Assembly (NCBI RefSeq): GCF_025854375.1
Contig: NZ_CP107575.1
Location: forward strand, 1,116,001-1,180,000
Length of the DNA stretch: 64,000 nt
From: Glutamicibacter sp. JL.03c
GTDB lineage: Bacteria > Actinomycetota > Actinomycetes > Actinomycetales > Micrococcaceae
Reading direction: 5' to 3'
Below the pieces are notes generated by a model. It saw nothing but the letters and a program-made list of their open reading frames with translations, had not been told where the DNA came from and did no database searches. A program made the translations under genes and the position numbers. Positions 35,899-44,197 of the stretch are shown here, in pieces (the first letter of the stretch is position 1; each line of letters starts with the position of its first letter).

Positions 35899-36570
35899 AT
35901 GCAGATTTTTTCCAAACTCCTGCCCGGGGCCGTACGCGTGGCCGAGACGCGTACCGAGCTTGATGACGGGCCTAGATTCTGGCAAGAGGATCAGTATGTG
36001 GCCGACGCGGTCCAATCCCGTCAACGGGAGTTCCGCACCGTGCGCATTTGCGCCCGTCAAGCGCTCGCCGAATTCGGGTACGGCGATTACATCCTCGTTC
36101 CCGATGAGCACCGTGCGCCGGTGTGGCCCCCGAATATCGTGGGCAGCATGACGCATGCAGTCGGACTGCGAGCCTCCGCCGTGGCCAGCACCGGTGATTT
36201 CAGCGGTATCGGCATCGACGCAGAGCCGCATCAGGCGTTGCCAGCAGAAGTGGCCGGCCTGATCCTGTTGCCGGAAGAACAGCGCTTGGCCGCTCGCCTC
36301 CAAGCAGAAGATCCCGGCATCGCTTGGGACAAACTGATGTTCAGCGCCAAGGAGAGCGTCTTCAAAACGTGGTATCCGCTGGCCCGGCGCTGGCTTGATT
36401 TTCTTGAATGCGAGATTACGGTCGGCCACGAGCCAGGAGCCTTCACCGCCCGGATCCTGCAGGCCAGCCCCGTGCACGGCGGCGTTGACCTGTCAGTGCT
36501 CTGCGGGACATGGATGAGCGAATCCCCAGTGGGCCGTGGCCTGCTGGCCACGGCGATCACCGTGCGATGA
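35899..36570 (+). CDS. 4'-phosphopantetheinyl transferase (EntD/PptT type)
   Basis: Moves the phosphopantetheine arm of CoA to a serine of carrier proteins. The 223-residue protein has the metal-binding Asp/Glu of GIGIDAEP (D107, E109) and the FSAKESVFKTW motif (K151-E152 ... K156), with the early motif RICARQALAEFG. The ATG at 35899 is favoured over an earlier in-frame start because conserved sequence begins there. It lies 2.3 kb from the large carrier-containing synthetase gene (38869-42819), its most probable target, and converges on ppk2 with 13 bases between the stops. Confidence 0.9.
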   Translation: MQIFSKLLPGAVRVAETRTELDDGPRFWQEDQYVADAVQSRQREFRTVRICARQALAEFGYGDYILVPDEHRAPVWPPNIVGSMTHAVGLRASAVASTGDFSGIGIDAEPHQALPAEVAGLILLPEEQRLAARLQAEDPGIAWDKLMFSAKESVFKTWYPLARRWLDFLECEITVGHEPGAFTARILQASPVHGGVDLSVLCGTWMSESPVGRGLLATAITVR

Positions 36571-36583
36571 AACTCGTAACGCC

Positions 36584-37480
36584 CTAGAACTCTTCGCCGT
36601 GGGTGATGACGTTTGCAGCGCGTCCCACGATTTGGGGATCGGGGGATCCGATCAGCTCATGATCCTTGCCCTTGTAGTCAAACAGGTTCAGCACGTGGCG
36701 CATCGCCTGAAGCCGGGCGCGCTTCTTGTCATTGGACTTCACCACTGTCCACGGAGCGTGATCGGTGTCGGTCTTGAGGAACATTTCCTTCTTGGCTTCC
36801 GTGTACTTCTCCCATTTATCCAGGGACTCGAGATCCATCGGGGAGAGCTTCCACTGGCGCACCGGGTCGATTCGCCGAATGGTGAAGCGGGTGAGCTGCT
36901 CGCTAGCAGAGACAGAGAACCAGAACTTCACCAAATCGATGCCCTCATCGACCACGAGCTTTTCGAAGAGCGGGGTCTGGTCCAGGAAGTGGTCCACCTG
37001 TTCCGGGGAGCAAAAGCCCATGACCCGTTCCACGCCGGCACGGTTGTACCAGGAACGGTCGAAGAGCACGATTTCCCCGGCTGAGGGGAAGTGCTGCACA
37101 TAGCGCTGGTAGTACCACTGGGAGGATTCGCGTTCGCTGGGTTTTTCCAACGCGACAACGCGGGCGCCACGAGGGTTCAGATGCTCGGTGAAGCGCTTGA
37201 TCGTTCCCCCCTTGCCTGCGGCATCACGGCCCTCGAAAACGATCATGATGCGCCGGCCGTTGGCCTTGACCCATTTCTGGAGCTTCAGGAGCTCGATCTG
37301 CAGGGCCCGCTTTTCAATCTCGTAGGTTTCGCGGTCGAGTTTCAGGGCGTAGGGGTAGTCTTCGCGCCAGGTGTCAACGACGGTGCCATCGGCGCGCAGC
37401 AGCAACGGATCATCGTCATCATCGTCGAGCACCGAATAGCCGCGGAAGGCATCATCGAGCAGGGGCATTTCTACACTCAT
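36584..37480 (-). CDS. ppk2: Polyphosphate kinase 2
   Basis: A 298-residue PPK2-family kinase that transfers phosphate between polyphosphate and nucleotides (class I acts mainly on ADP or GDP). It has Walker A GRDAAGKGG (residues 84-92), Walker B FDRSWYNRAGVE (D141) and the lid QWYYQRY. An acidic stretch DDDDDD near residue 18 is unusual. It is third in the minus-strand series synthetase, M1 peptidase, ppk2, 74 bases after the peptidase, which suggests ATP supply for polymer synthesis. That link is inferred from order. Confidence 0.93.
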   Translation of the reverse strand: MSVEMPLLDDAFRGYSVLDDDDDDPLLLRADGTVVDTWREDYPYALKLDRETYEIEKRALQIELLKLQKWVKANGRRIMIVFEGRDAAGKGGTIKRFTEHLNPRGARVVALEKPSERESSQWYYQRYVQHFPSAGEIVLFDRSWYNRAGVERVMGFCSPEQVDHFLDQTPLFEKLVVDEGIDLVKFWFSVSASEQLTRFTIRRIDPVRQWKLSPMDLESLDKWEKYTEAKKEMFLKTDTDHAPWTVVKSNDKKRARLQAMRHVLNLFDYKGKDHELIGSPDPQIVGRAANVITHGEEF

Positions 37481-37554
37481 GGTGGCAAGCCTAAATTTCG
37501 TGGATGAACTGATAATGAATGGATCGTGAACTGGACAACAGGCCAGCCGAACTC

Positions 37555-38856
37555 TTAGGCCGGGAAGCCCGGCAGTTCAAGATCGGTGAGCCAGGATTGC
37601 AGAATCTGATCCACATCGATGCCAGAAGCATGCTTCTTCAGATGGCTCGTGAACTTCTTCGTATCAACGCTGCCGTGCGCGTAGCTCGCCGTCCAATCGC
37701 GCAGCATCTCGTAGAAGGCCTCTTCGCCTAGCGCAATGAGCAATGCGTACAGGGTCAGCGCCCCGCGCTTGTAGACCCGATCGTCGAACATGTCCTTCGG
37801 GCCGGGGTCCCCGATCTGCAGATCCTGGGGCAGGGACTTGAGCTTCTCCCAGGCCGCGCGGGCTCGCTGCTTGATCGGCATGACCCCGGCGTGTTCCGAG
37901 TACACCCACTCGCTGAAGCAGGCGAAGCCCTCGTTCAGCCAGATGTCCTGCCATTGTGAGGGAGTCAGCGAATTGCCGAACCACTGGTGCGCGAACTCAT
38001 GGGCGATCAGGCGCTGGGCCTCCCACTGAAGCGAGAGATGATTGCGCCCGAAAATGCTCATTCCCTGGGCTTCCAGCGGAATCTCCAATTCGTCGTCGAC
38101 CACGACGATCTTGTAATTCCCGAAGGGGTAGGGGCCGAATTTGCGCTCGAAGATCTCGGCCATCTGGCTTTGCTTCGCGAAGGCTCCGCGCACCGGCAGA
38201 TCATTGCCTGGAACCGAGTAGGCCAGCAGGTGGTGCCCGCGGTCAAAGGCGATTTCGATGTAGCGCCCGATCTGCAAGGTCGCCAGATAGGTGGCCATGG
38301 GCTCGCGCTGTTCGTACACCCAGGTATTGCGGCTGGCCGAGCGGCTGTGCGAGATCAAGTCTCCATTGGCCACCACGCGGTAGCCCGCATCGGTGGATAC
38401 CTCGAAACGGTAGGAGGACTTGTGGCTTGGATGGTCATTGCAGGGGAACCAGGTCGAAGCTCCCACCGGCTGGCCCGAAACGAGGATGCCGTCGGTGAGC
38501 TCTTCCCAGCCCACCTCGCCCCATTGCCCGTTATCGACGCTGGGATTTCCACCGTAGCGCAGGTTCAATTCGATATAATCCCCGGCTTGGATCCGGTTCG
38601 GGGTCGAGATGACCACACGGTGGTGCTTTTTGCTGACCGAGACCTTGCGTCCCTGGCAAGTGGCCTTCATGATCTTCAGCCCATTGAGGTTCAGCGGGAT
38701 CTCGTTGAGATCTTCGAGCGCGCGAATGCGCAGCATGGCTCGGCCATCGAGGTGGTTGCTCGCGAGCTTCACCACGAGGTTCACATCGTAATGTTCCACG
38801 GTGTAGGTCGGGGAGCCGTAGTGCTTGGTGTACTCATCCAGTATGCGATGGTGCAT
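37555..38856 (-). CDS. M1-family zinc metallopeptidase
   Basis: A 433-residue gluzincin. The zinc ligands H286, H290 (HEFAH) and E309 (NEGF, 18 residues later) and the catalytic E287 are present; the N-terminal beta saddle runs over about residues 1-200. The exopeptidase GAMEN motif is not canonical (EAQGMS at 262-267), and the C-terminal helical domain is short or absent (usual M1 enzymes have about 850 residues). No signal peptide is seen. It starts 13 bases after the synthetase stop with a GAGGC site, so the two form an operon. It may degrade or trim the product, as the poly-lysine-degrading aminopeptidases do in Streptomyces. Confidence 0.88.
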   Translation of the reverse strand: MHHRILDEYTKHYGSPTYTVEHYDVNLVVKLASNHLDGRAMLRIRALEDLNEIPLNLNGLKIMKATCQGRKVSVSKKHHRVVISTPNRIQAGDYIELNLRYGGNPSVDNGQWGEVGWEELTDGILVSGQPVGASTWFPCNDHPSHKSSYRFEVSTDAGYRVVANGDLISHSRSASRNTWVYEQREPMATYLATLQIGRYIEIAFDRGHHLLAYSVPGNDLPVRGAFAKQSQMAEIFERKFGPYPFGNYKIVVVDDELEIPLEAQGMSIFGRNHLSLQWEAQRLIAHEFAHQWFGNSLTPSQWQDIWLNEGFACFSEWVYSEHAGVMPIKQRARAAWEKLKSLPQDLQIGDPGPKDMFDDRVYKRGALTLYALLIALGEEAFYEMLRDWTASYAHGSVDTKKFTSHLKKHASGIDVDQILQSWLTDLELPGFPA

Positions 38857-38868
38857 CGGTGCGTTGCC

Positions 38869-41800
38869 TCAGGCTTCCTGTGCGATGGGCTTCGTACATT
38901 GTGTATCCGGGGTGGTGTTCCAGCGTACTGCCGGATTGCCGCGCCAGTAGGTATTGGCAGGCAGAACCTCGCCGCGAAGGACCAAGCTGGCCGGGCCGGT
39001 GGTGGTGCCCTCGGAGATCCGCGCCGCTGGCAGGATCACGCTATGCGGGCCGAGCGTCGCCCCTGCTCCCAGGGTGACCGCGTCAATGGACATGATGCGG
39101 TCGTGGAACAGGTGGGTTTGCAGCACCGAGCCGCGGTTGACCGTGGAGTGATCCTCCAGGGTGACCAGGTCGGCCTCCGGCAGCCAGTAGCTTTCGCACC
39201 ACACTCCATGGCCGATCGTGGCGCCCTGGGCGCGCAGGAACCAGACCAAGGCCGGGGTTCCGCTAGCGAGGCGGGCGAACCACTGGGCGCACACCAGTTC
39301 GGTGAAGGAATCGACCATTTCGGTGCGCCAGATGAACGAGCTCCACAGGGTGTGCTCGCCGGGGCGGATCGCGCCGACCACCAGCCATTTGGCGGCGACC
39401 GCGATGACGGCAGCCAACGCGCCGGCAAGCACCAGCACCGCGCCGGAGAGCAGCATGCTGGCCCACACGCCGGCGTAGGTGGCCAGGGCGGCAAGGGCCC
39501 ACAGCACGCCACCGGCGATGGCCACGGTCGTGAAGACCGCCAGGGAACGGGCCAGCTCCCAGAAGGAACGCATGATCTTCAATTTCGGGGCCGGACGGTA
39601 GGTGCGCTCCGACTCGGCTTCCACCGTGGTGCGGCGCAGCTTGTTCGGCGGGGAACCGATCCACGACGTCCCGGCCTTCATCTTCTTCGGCGTGGCCGAG
39701 AGCACCGCAATCAGCGATCGCTTTGGCACGCGGCGTCCTGCATGCAGGATGCCGGAGTTGCCCAAAAAGGCCTTCTTGCCCACGCGCACCGGCGCGATAT
39801 GCATCCATCCGCCGCCCAGTTCGTAGGAGGCCACCATGGTGTCATCGGCCAGGAAGGCGCCGGAGGAGATGGTGGTCATCTTCGGGATCAGCAGGACCGT
39901 GGAAATTTCCACATCGCGTCCCACCTTGGCTCCCAAGAGGCGAAGCCAGATCGGGGTGAACAGCGAAGCGTAGAGCGGGAAGAGCTGATCGCGGGCGGCA
40001 TCCAGGACCCGCTCGGTCGCCCAGGCCTGCCAGCCCACGCGCGAGGTGACCGGATGCCATCCTTCGACCAAGCCGATCGACAGCAAGCGCACCACGATGA
40101 CCGTCAGGATCATGCTCGACAGGAACCAGACCATTGCCGCCACGATCACCGCCGGGATGAAACGCCAGCCGATTTCTGCCAGCGACTGGGCCGGCCGCAG
40201 GATCGGGGTGACCGAGAGGAAAGCGAGAACCACCGGGATCCACTGCCACAGGTTCAGCAGGATCGAGGCGAAGCCGGCGAGCACGCGAGGCATCCTGCGG
40301 TAGGCCGGTTCTGCTTCGGGCCACTTGGGCTTGGCCTTGGACTGCCGGGTCGCAGGGGAGCCGGCGTACCGGGAGCTGCCGCGGGCACTTCCGTAGACGG
40401 CCGAACCGGCCTCGACGATCGTGCCCTCGCCGATCACCGCTCCGGGGGCCAAGGTGCTGCGCGCGCCGATCGATGCGCGGGCGCCAACCTCGATGGCCCC
40501 CACGTGCACCTTGTCGCCGTCAATCCAGTAACCGCTGACATCCACCTCGGGCTCGATGGTGGCGCCCGGGCCCACGGTGAGCATTCCGGTCACCGGCGGC
40601 AGGGTGTGCAAGGTGGCTGTGCGGTCGATCTTCGCGCCAAGCATGCGTGCGTACCACGGCAGCAGCGGCGCGCTGGAGAGCGAAATCGGATCCACTACAT
40701 CGGCTGCGTGCTGCGCCAGCCACAGGCGCAGGTGGACCGAACCAGAGCGCGGATAGACCCCGGGCTCCAGCCCGCGCAGCAGCAGCCTCGTGGCCAGGAT
40801 GGACAGCGCCATGCGCCCGAGCGGGGTGGCGAAGAGAAGCCATAATCCGGCGATCACGTACCACGGGGTGGGCAATGGGTCGTCAAAAATTCCCATGGCC
40901 GCCAGGGCCACGTGCCCGATCATCAAATAGGTGAACCAGCGCAGCCCCGAAAGGATGAACAGCGGGAAAGCCACCAGGGTCTGCGCCACTTGGGTGATGC
41001 GCTTGGTGCGCGCCACGGTCCGCGGTTCCACCGGCTCGCTCGTGGCTTGCTGGCCGCCGAGGAATTCAACCAGGGCTCCGAAGCGCGGGTAGTCATAGAG
41101 TTCGGCCACCGTCAGATCCGGATAGCGCACGCGCAAGGCGGAGACGAGCTGGGCGGCCGAGAGGGAACCGCCGCCGGCGGCGAAGAAGTCGGCGTCTACC
41201 CCGGATACAGGTGCGCCGAGCGCTCCCTGCCATGCTTCGGCAATGAATTCTCCCACCTCATCCAGTGGCGGCAGCTCGCCGGAGGATTCATTCTGCTCGG
41301 CACCGGGCAGTGGCCAGGGCAGGGCATTGCGGTCGACCTTGCCGCTGGTTTTCATCGGCAGGTTGTCCATGACGGCCAGGATCGGCACCATGGGCGCCGG
41401 CAGGTCCTCCAGCAAGGCGGTGCGGGCCGCGGACAAGTCGTAGTCTTCAGGCGCCTGGAGGTAGCCGACCAGGATCTTGTTTCCGGTGGCGGTTTCGCGC
41501 ACGGCCACCGCGCCGGCGGTAACCCCGGCCAGCGAGTTGAGCGCGGCATCGATTTCGCCCAGCTCGATCCGTCGGCCGCCGATCTTCACCTGGTCGTCAA
41601 CACGGCCGATGAAGATCAGGCCTTGGCTGTCGTTGACCACCATGTCGCCGGAGCGGTAGGCGCGCTCCCAGCCCAGGGTGGGCATCGGCGCGTACTTTTC
41701 GGCATCCTTTTCTGGATCCAGGTAGCGGGCCAAGCCCACGCCGCCGATGATCAGCTCGCCGGATTCGCCCTCGGCCACCGGAATGCCCTGGGGGTCGACC

Positions 41801-42819
41801 ACGGCCAGATCCCAGCCGGCCAGCGGCAATCCGATGCGCACCGGCAGGCTGCCGTCCATGGTGGCTCCGCAGGCCACTACGGTCGCTTCGGTTGGCCCGT
41901 AGGTATTCCAGACTTCGCGGCCCTCGGTAGCCAGGCGGCCGGCCAGTTCTGGCGGGCAGGCCTCGCCACCGAAAATGAGCAGGCGCACCGAGTCCAGGGC
42001 CTGGGCTGGCCACAGGGCCGCCAAGGTGGGGACGGTGGAGACCGCGGTGATCGAGCGGGCAATCAGCCAAGGGCCGAGGTCCATGCCGCTGCGCACCAGG
42101 GCGCGCGGGGCGGGTACCAGGCAGGCGCCATTGCGCCAGGCGATCCACATTTCCTCGCAGGAGGCGTCGAAGGCGACCGAGAGCCCGGCCAGGACCCGGT
42201 CGGTGGTGTTCAGCGGGTCGCTGGCCAGGAACATCTGCGCTTCGGCATCGACGAAGGCCGCCGCGGAACGATGGGAGACCGCGACGCCCTTGGGTTTGCC
42301 GGTGGAGCCGGAGGTGAAGATGATCCAGGCGTCATCGGACAGGTTCGGCAGGCGCGGGGACGCGAACGGCTTGGGCCGTGCGGCATCCACCACGATGGTA
42401 TCGATGCCCTTGACGATGCCGGCCACTTCGGCTTCGGTGAACACCGTTTTGGCTCGCTCGTCGGGATCGTCCGCATCCACCGGGACATAGGCGGCGCCGA
42501 CCCAGATGATGGCCAGGATCCACTCGTAGAGGTGGCGCGTGCCCGATTCAACGCGCACGCCGATGCGGTCGCCGGCACCGAGGCCGTGCTCGTGCAGGCG
42601 GCGGGCCTTGGCCTTGACCTCTTCGATTAGCTCGGCGTAGCTTTCTGCGCGCTCGCCGTCATCGATGGCGGGCGCGTCAGGGTGGGCCTCGGCGGTGGCC
42701 TGCAGGATGTCTACCAGCGTGCGGGCGGCCGGGGCCAGAGCGCCGGAAGGAAACTGGGGGGCGTAGATTTCTCGATCCGGCGCAAGAGTTTGATCGTTGT
42801 CCATGATGAACGGATCCAT
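38869..42819 (-). CDS. Pls/PosA-type membrane nonribosomal peptide synthetase
   Basis: A 1,316-residue single-module synthetase. Residues about 30-500 form an adenylation domain (FTSGSTGKPKG at 168-178, YGPTE at 307-311, GRVDDQVKIGGRRIELGEI); about 515-590 a carrier domain with phosphopantetheine serine S552 in FFAAGGGSLS. The rest has about six membrane helices around three soluble parts with left-handed beta-helix hexapeptide repeats (VGPGATIEPEVDV, ASIGARSTLAPGAVIGEG, GATLGPHSVILPAARI). The layout and length match epsilon-poly-lysine synthetase. Specificity residues D218 A219 E222 S261 I282 G284 T306 V314 V315 K494 resemble lysine codes. The ATG at 42819 abuts a GAAGGG; ATG 42804 is possible, TTG 42873 unlikely. 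Confidence 0.9.
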   Translation of the reverse strand: MDPFIMDNDQTLAPDREIYAPQFPSGALAPAARTLVDILQATAEAHPDAPAIDDGERAESYAELIEEVKAKARRLHEHGLGAGDRIGVRVESGTRHLYEWILAIIWVGAAYVPVDADDPDERAKTVFTEAEVAGIVKGIDTIVVDAARPKPFASPRLPNLSDDAWIIFTSGSTGKPKGVAVSHRSAAAFVDAEAQMFLASDPLNTTDRVLAGLSVAFDASCEEMWIAWRNGACLVPAPRALVRSGMDLGPWLIARSITAVSTVPTLAALWPAQALDSVRLLIFGGEACPPELAGRLATEGREVWNTYGPTEATVVACGATMDGSLPVRIGLPLAGWDLAVVDPQGIPVAEGESGELIIGGVGLARYLDPEKDAEKYAPMPTLGWERAYRSGDMVVNDSQGLIFIGRVDDQVKIGGRRIELGEIDAALNSLAGVTAGAVAVRETATGNKILVGYLQAPEDYDLSAARTALLEDLPAPMVPILAVMDNLPMKTSGKVDRNALPWPLPGAEQNESSGELPPLDEVGEFIAEAWQGALGAPVSGVDADFFAAGGGSLSAAQLVSALRVRYPDLTVAELYDYPRFGALVEFLGGQQATSEPVEPRTVARTKRITQVAQTLVAFPLFILSGLRWFTYLMIGHVALAAMGIFDDPLPTPWYVIAGLWLLFATPLGRMALSILATRLLLRGLEPGVYPRSGSVHLRLWLAQHAADVVDPISLSSAPLLPWYARMLGAKIDRTATLHTLPPVTGMLTVGPGATIEPEVDVSGYWIDGDKVHVGAIEVGARASIGARSTLAPGAVIGEGTIVEAGSAVYGSARGSSRYAGSPATRQSKAKPKWPEAEPAYRRMPRVLAGFASILLNLWQWIPVVLAFLSVTPILRPAQSLAEIGWRFIPAVIVAAMVWFLSSMILTVIVVRLLSIGLVEGWHPVTSRVGWQAWATERVLDAARDQLFPLYASLFTPIWLRLLGAKVGRDVEISTVLLIPKMTTISSGAFLADDTMVASYELGGGWMHIAPVRVGKKAFLGNSGILHAGRRVPKRSLIAVLSATPKKMKAGTSWIGSPPNKLRRTTVEAESERTYRPAPKLKIMRSFWELARSLAVFTTVAIAGGVLWALAALATYAGVWASMLLSGAVLVLAGALAAVIAVAAKWLVVGAIRPGEHTLWSSFIWRTEMVDSFTELVCAQWFARLASGTPALVWFLRAQGATIGHGVWCESYWLPEADLVTLEDHSTVNRGSVLQTHLFHDRIMSIDAVTLGAGATLGPHSVILPAARISEGTTTGPASLVLRGEVLPANTYWRGNPAVRWNTTPDTQCTKPIAQEA

Positions 42820-43007
42820 CCCTTCACTTAACTGCGTAAATGGTCTTCGGGGCGCTGGGGGAGCGCGGCCCAAAAAAGGAAATGGATGCTGGAGGGGCGG
42901 ATCGGGGATCCGATAGCTATTTAATACGGAATCGGTGAATCGCAGGGGCTGTCTTGGCTGAATTGTCGGCTAAGTCTCATAGATTTCGCTACTGCTACGC
43001 CGCAGGC

Positions 43008-43038
43008 CCGGGGCACCGTGCTCGATGTTGTGCCCCGG
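43008..43038 (-). terminator. Hairpin downstream of the quinone reductase gene
   Basis: A 9-bp perfect stem (43008-43016 with 43030-43038), 16 bases after the minus-strand qor stop. No T-run, so termination is tentative. Confidence 0.45.
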
Positions 43039-43053
43039 ACATGTAACTGCTAG

Positions 43054-44022
43054 TTAGGGCAGCAAAATGACCTTGCCGGTGGTGGCACGCGATTCCAGCG
43101 CGGCGTGGGCGGCACCTGCCTCGGCCAGCGGGTATTGGGCGCCGATGCGCACATCGATCTTTCCGGTGGCCACCCAGCCGACCATATCCCCGAAGCGCCA
43201 ATGCATCTCCTGCTGCGAGGTGAGGAAGTCCGCGAGCTTCGGACGGGTGACCGTCAACGATCCGCCGGCGTTCAGGCGCTGCAGGTCGAAAGGCGGCACC
43301 TGGCCGCTGGCTCCGCCGAAGAGCACCAGCGTGCCGCGGCGGCGCAGGGCCGCCAGCGAGGTTTCGAAGGTGTCCTTGCCGATGCCGTCGTAGACCGCGT
43401 TGACGCCTTGGCCGCCGGTGACCTTCTCGACGGTCTCGGCGACCTGCTCGTAGTCCACCACGTAGTCGGCCCCGGCTGCCTTGGCCAGGTCCTTCTTCTC
43501 CTGGGTGGAGGCTGTGGTGATGACGGTAGCTCCCTTGAGCTTGAGCAGCTGGGTGAGGATCAGCCCAACGCCGCCGGCGCCGGCGTAGGTGAGGATGACA
43601 TCGCCGTCGTGCACCATGTAGCTGGAGTGGACCAGATAGTGGGCGGTCATCCCCTGCAGCGGCAAGGCGGCGGCGATGTGCAGGTTCACGGAGTCGGGGA
43701 CCTTGGCGGTCAGGTCGGCATCCACCAGGGCATACTGCGAGTAGCCGGCCTCGCCGGAGGCGGTGGCCACCCGATCGCCCAGCTTGAAGTTCTGGACGCC
43801 TTCGCCAATCTGCTCCACCACTCCGGCGAATTCGGAGCCCGGGACGAAGGGGTAGTCCACGGTGTAGACGCCGCTGCGCTGATAGGTTTCGATGAAGTTC
43901 ACGCCGGTGGCCGCGACCTTGACCAGCAGCTGGCCGGGGCCCGGGGTGGGGACCGGGAGGCGGGTTGGCTGCAATCCGGTGGCGTCGGTGGGTTCGTTGA
44001 CCACGATGGCTTGTTGCTGCAT
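43054..44022 (-). CDS. qor: NADPH:quinone oxidoreductase, zeta-crystallin-like
   Basis: A 322-residue medium-chain reductase lacking zinc-binding residues. Motifs are TGVNFIETYQRSGVY, PGSEFAGVVEQIG, the Rossmann AGAGGVGLILTQLLK that binds NADPH, and PRTRP-like ending VTRPKLADFLTSQQE. It reduces quinones one electron at a time or other enones, protecting against oxidative stress. AGGAG lies nine bases before the ATG. It stands alone between the synthetase gene and argC and is divergent from argC. Confidence 0.92.
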   Translation of the reverse strand: MQQQAIVVNEPTDATGLQPTRLPVPTPGPGQLLVKVAATGVNFIETYQRSGVYTVDYPFVPGSEFAGVVEQIGEGVQNFKLGDRVATASGEAGYSQYALVDADLTAKVPDSVNLHIAAALPLQGMTAHYLVHSSYMVHDGDVILTYAGAGGVGLILTQLLKLKGATVITTASTQEKKDLAKAAGADYVVDYEQVAETVEKVTGGQGVNAVYDGIGKDTFETSLAALRRRGTLVLFGGASGQVPPFDLQRLNAGGSLTVTRPKLADFLTSQQEMHWRFGDMVGWVATGKIDVRIGAQYPLAEAGAAHAALESRATTGKVILLP

Positions 44023-44144
44023 GATGCGGTGCTCCTGAAATACGCGGTGTCCCGGGGTCTTCGGGCGGGTCTCTATCGCCAGTTTAGGACTTCGCCCGCC
44101 AAGGTGGGGGAAGGGCCGGATGGATGTCGGGTTACGTGACGAAG

Positions 44145-44191
44145 TATTTTATGAATATTTATTAGCGTGCGTGAATATTTCGCGATAGAAT
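44145..44191 (+). promoter_or_regulatory. argC promoter and tandem ARG boxes
   Basis: Two AT-rich imperfect palindromes with a GAATATT centre, at about 44148-44165 (ATGAATATTTAT at 44151-44162) and 44168-44185, are 20 bp apart, the usual spacing for one ArgR hexamer. They overlap a promoter with TTAGCG (44162-44167) and TAGAAT (44186-44191). The -10 ends 6 bases before the argC ATG and there is no ribosome site, so the transcript should be leaderless and repressible by ArgR. Confidence 0.75.
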
Positions 44192-44197
44192 CTGGTC

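Noticed and set aside
37987-40845. Open frame of 952 codons on the plus strand
   Set aside because: It lies antisense to the M1 peptidase and synthetase genes. Its composition (His, Gln, Gly, Arg) is typical of a mirror frame in high-GC DNA, and it has no recognisable domain.
40912-42630. Open frame of 572 codons on the plus strand
   Set aside because: Antisense to the adenylation domain of the synthetase; no family similarity.
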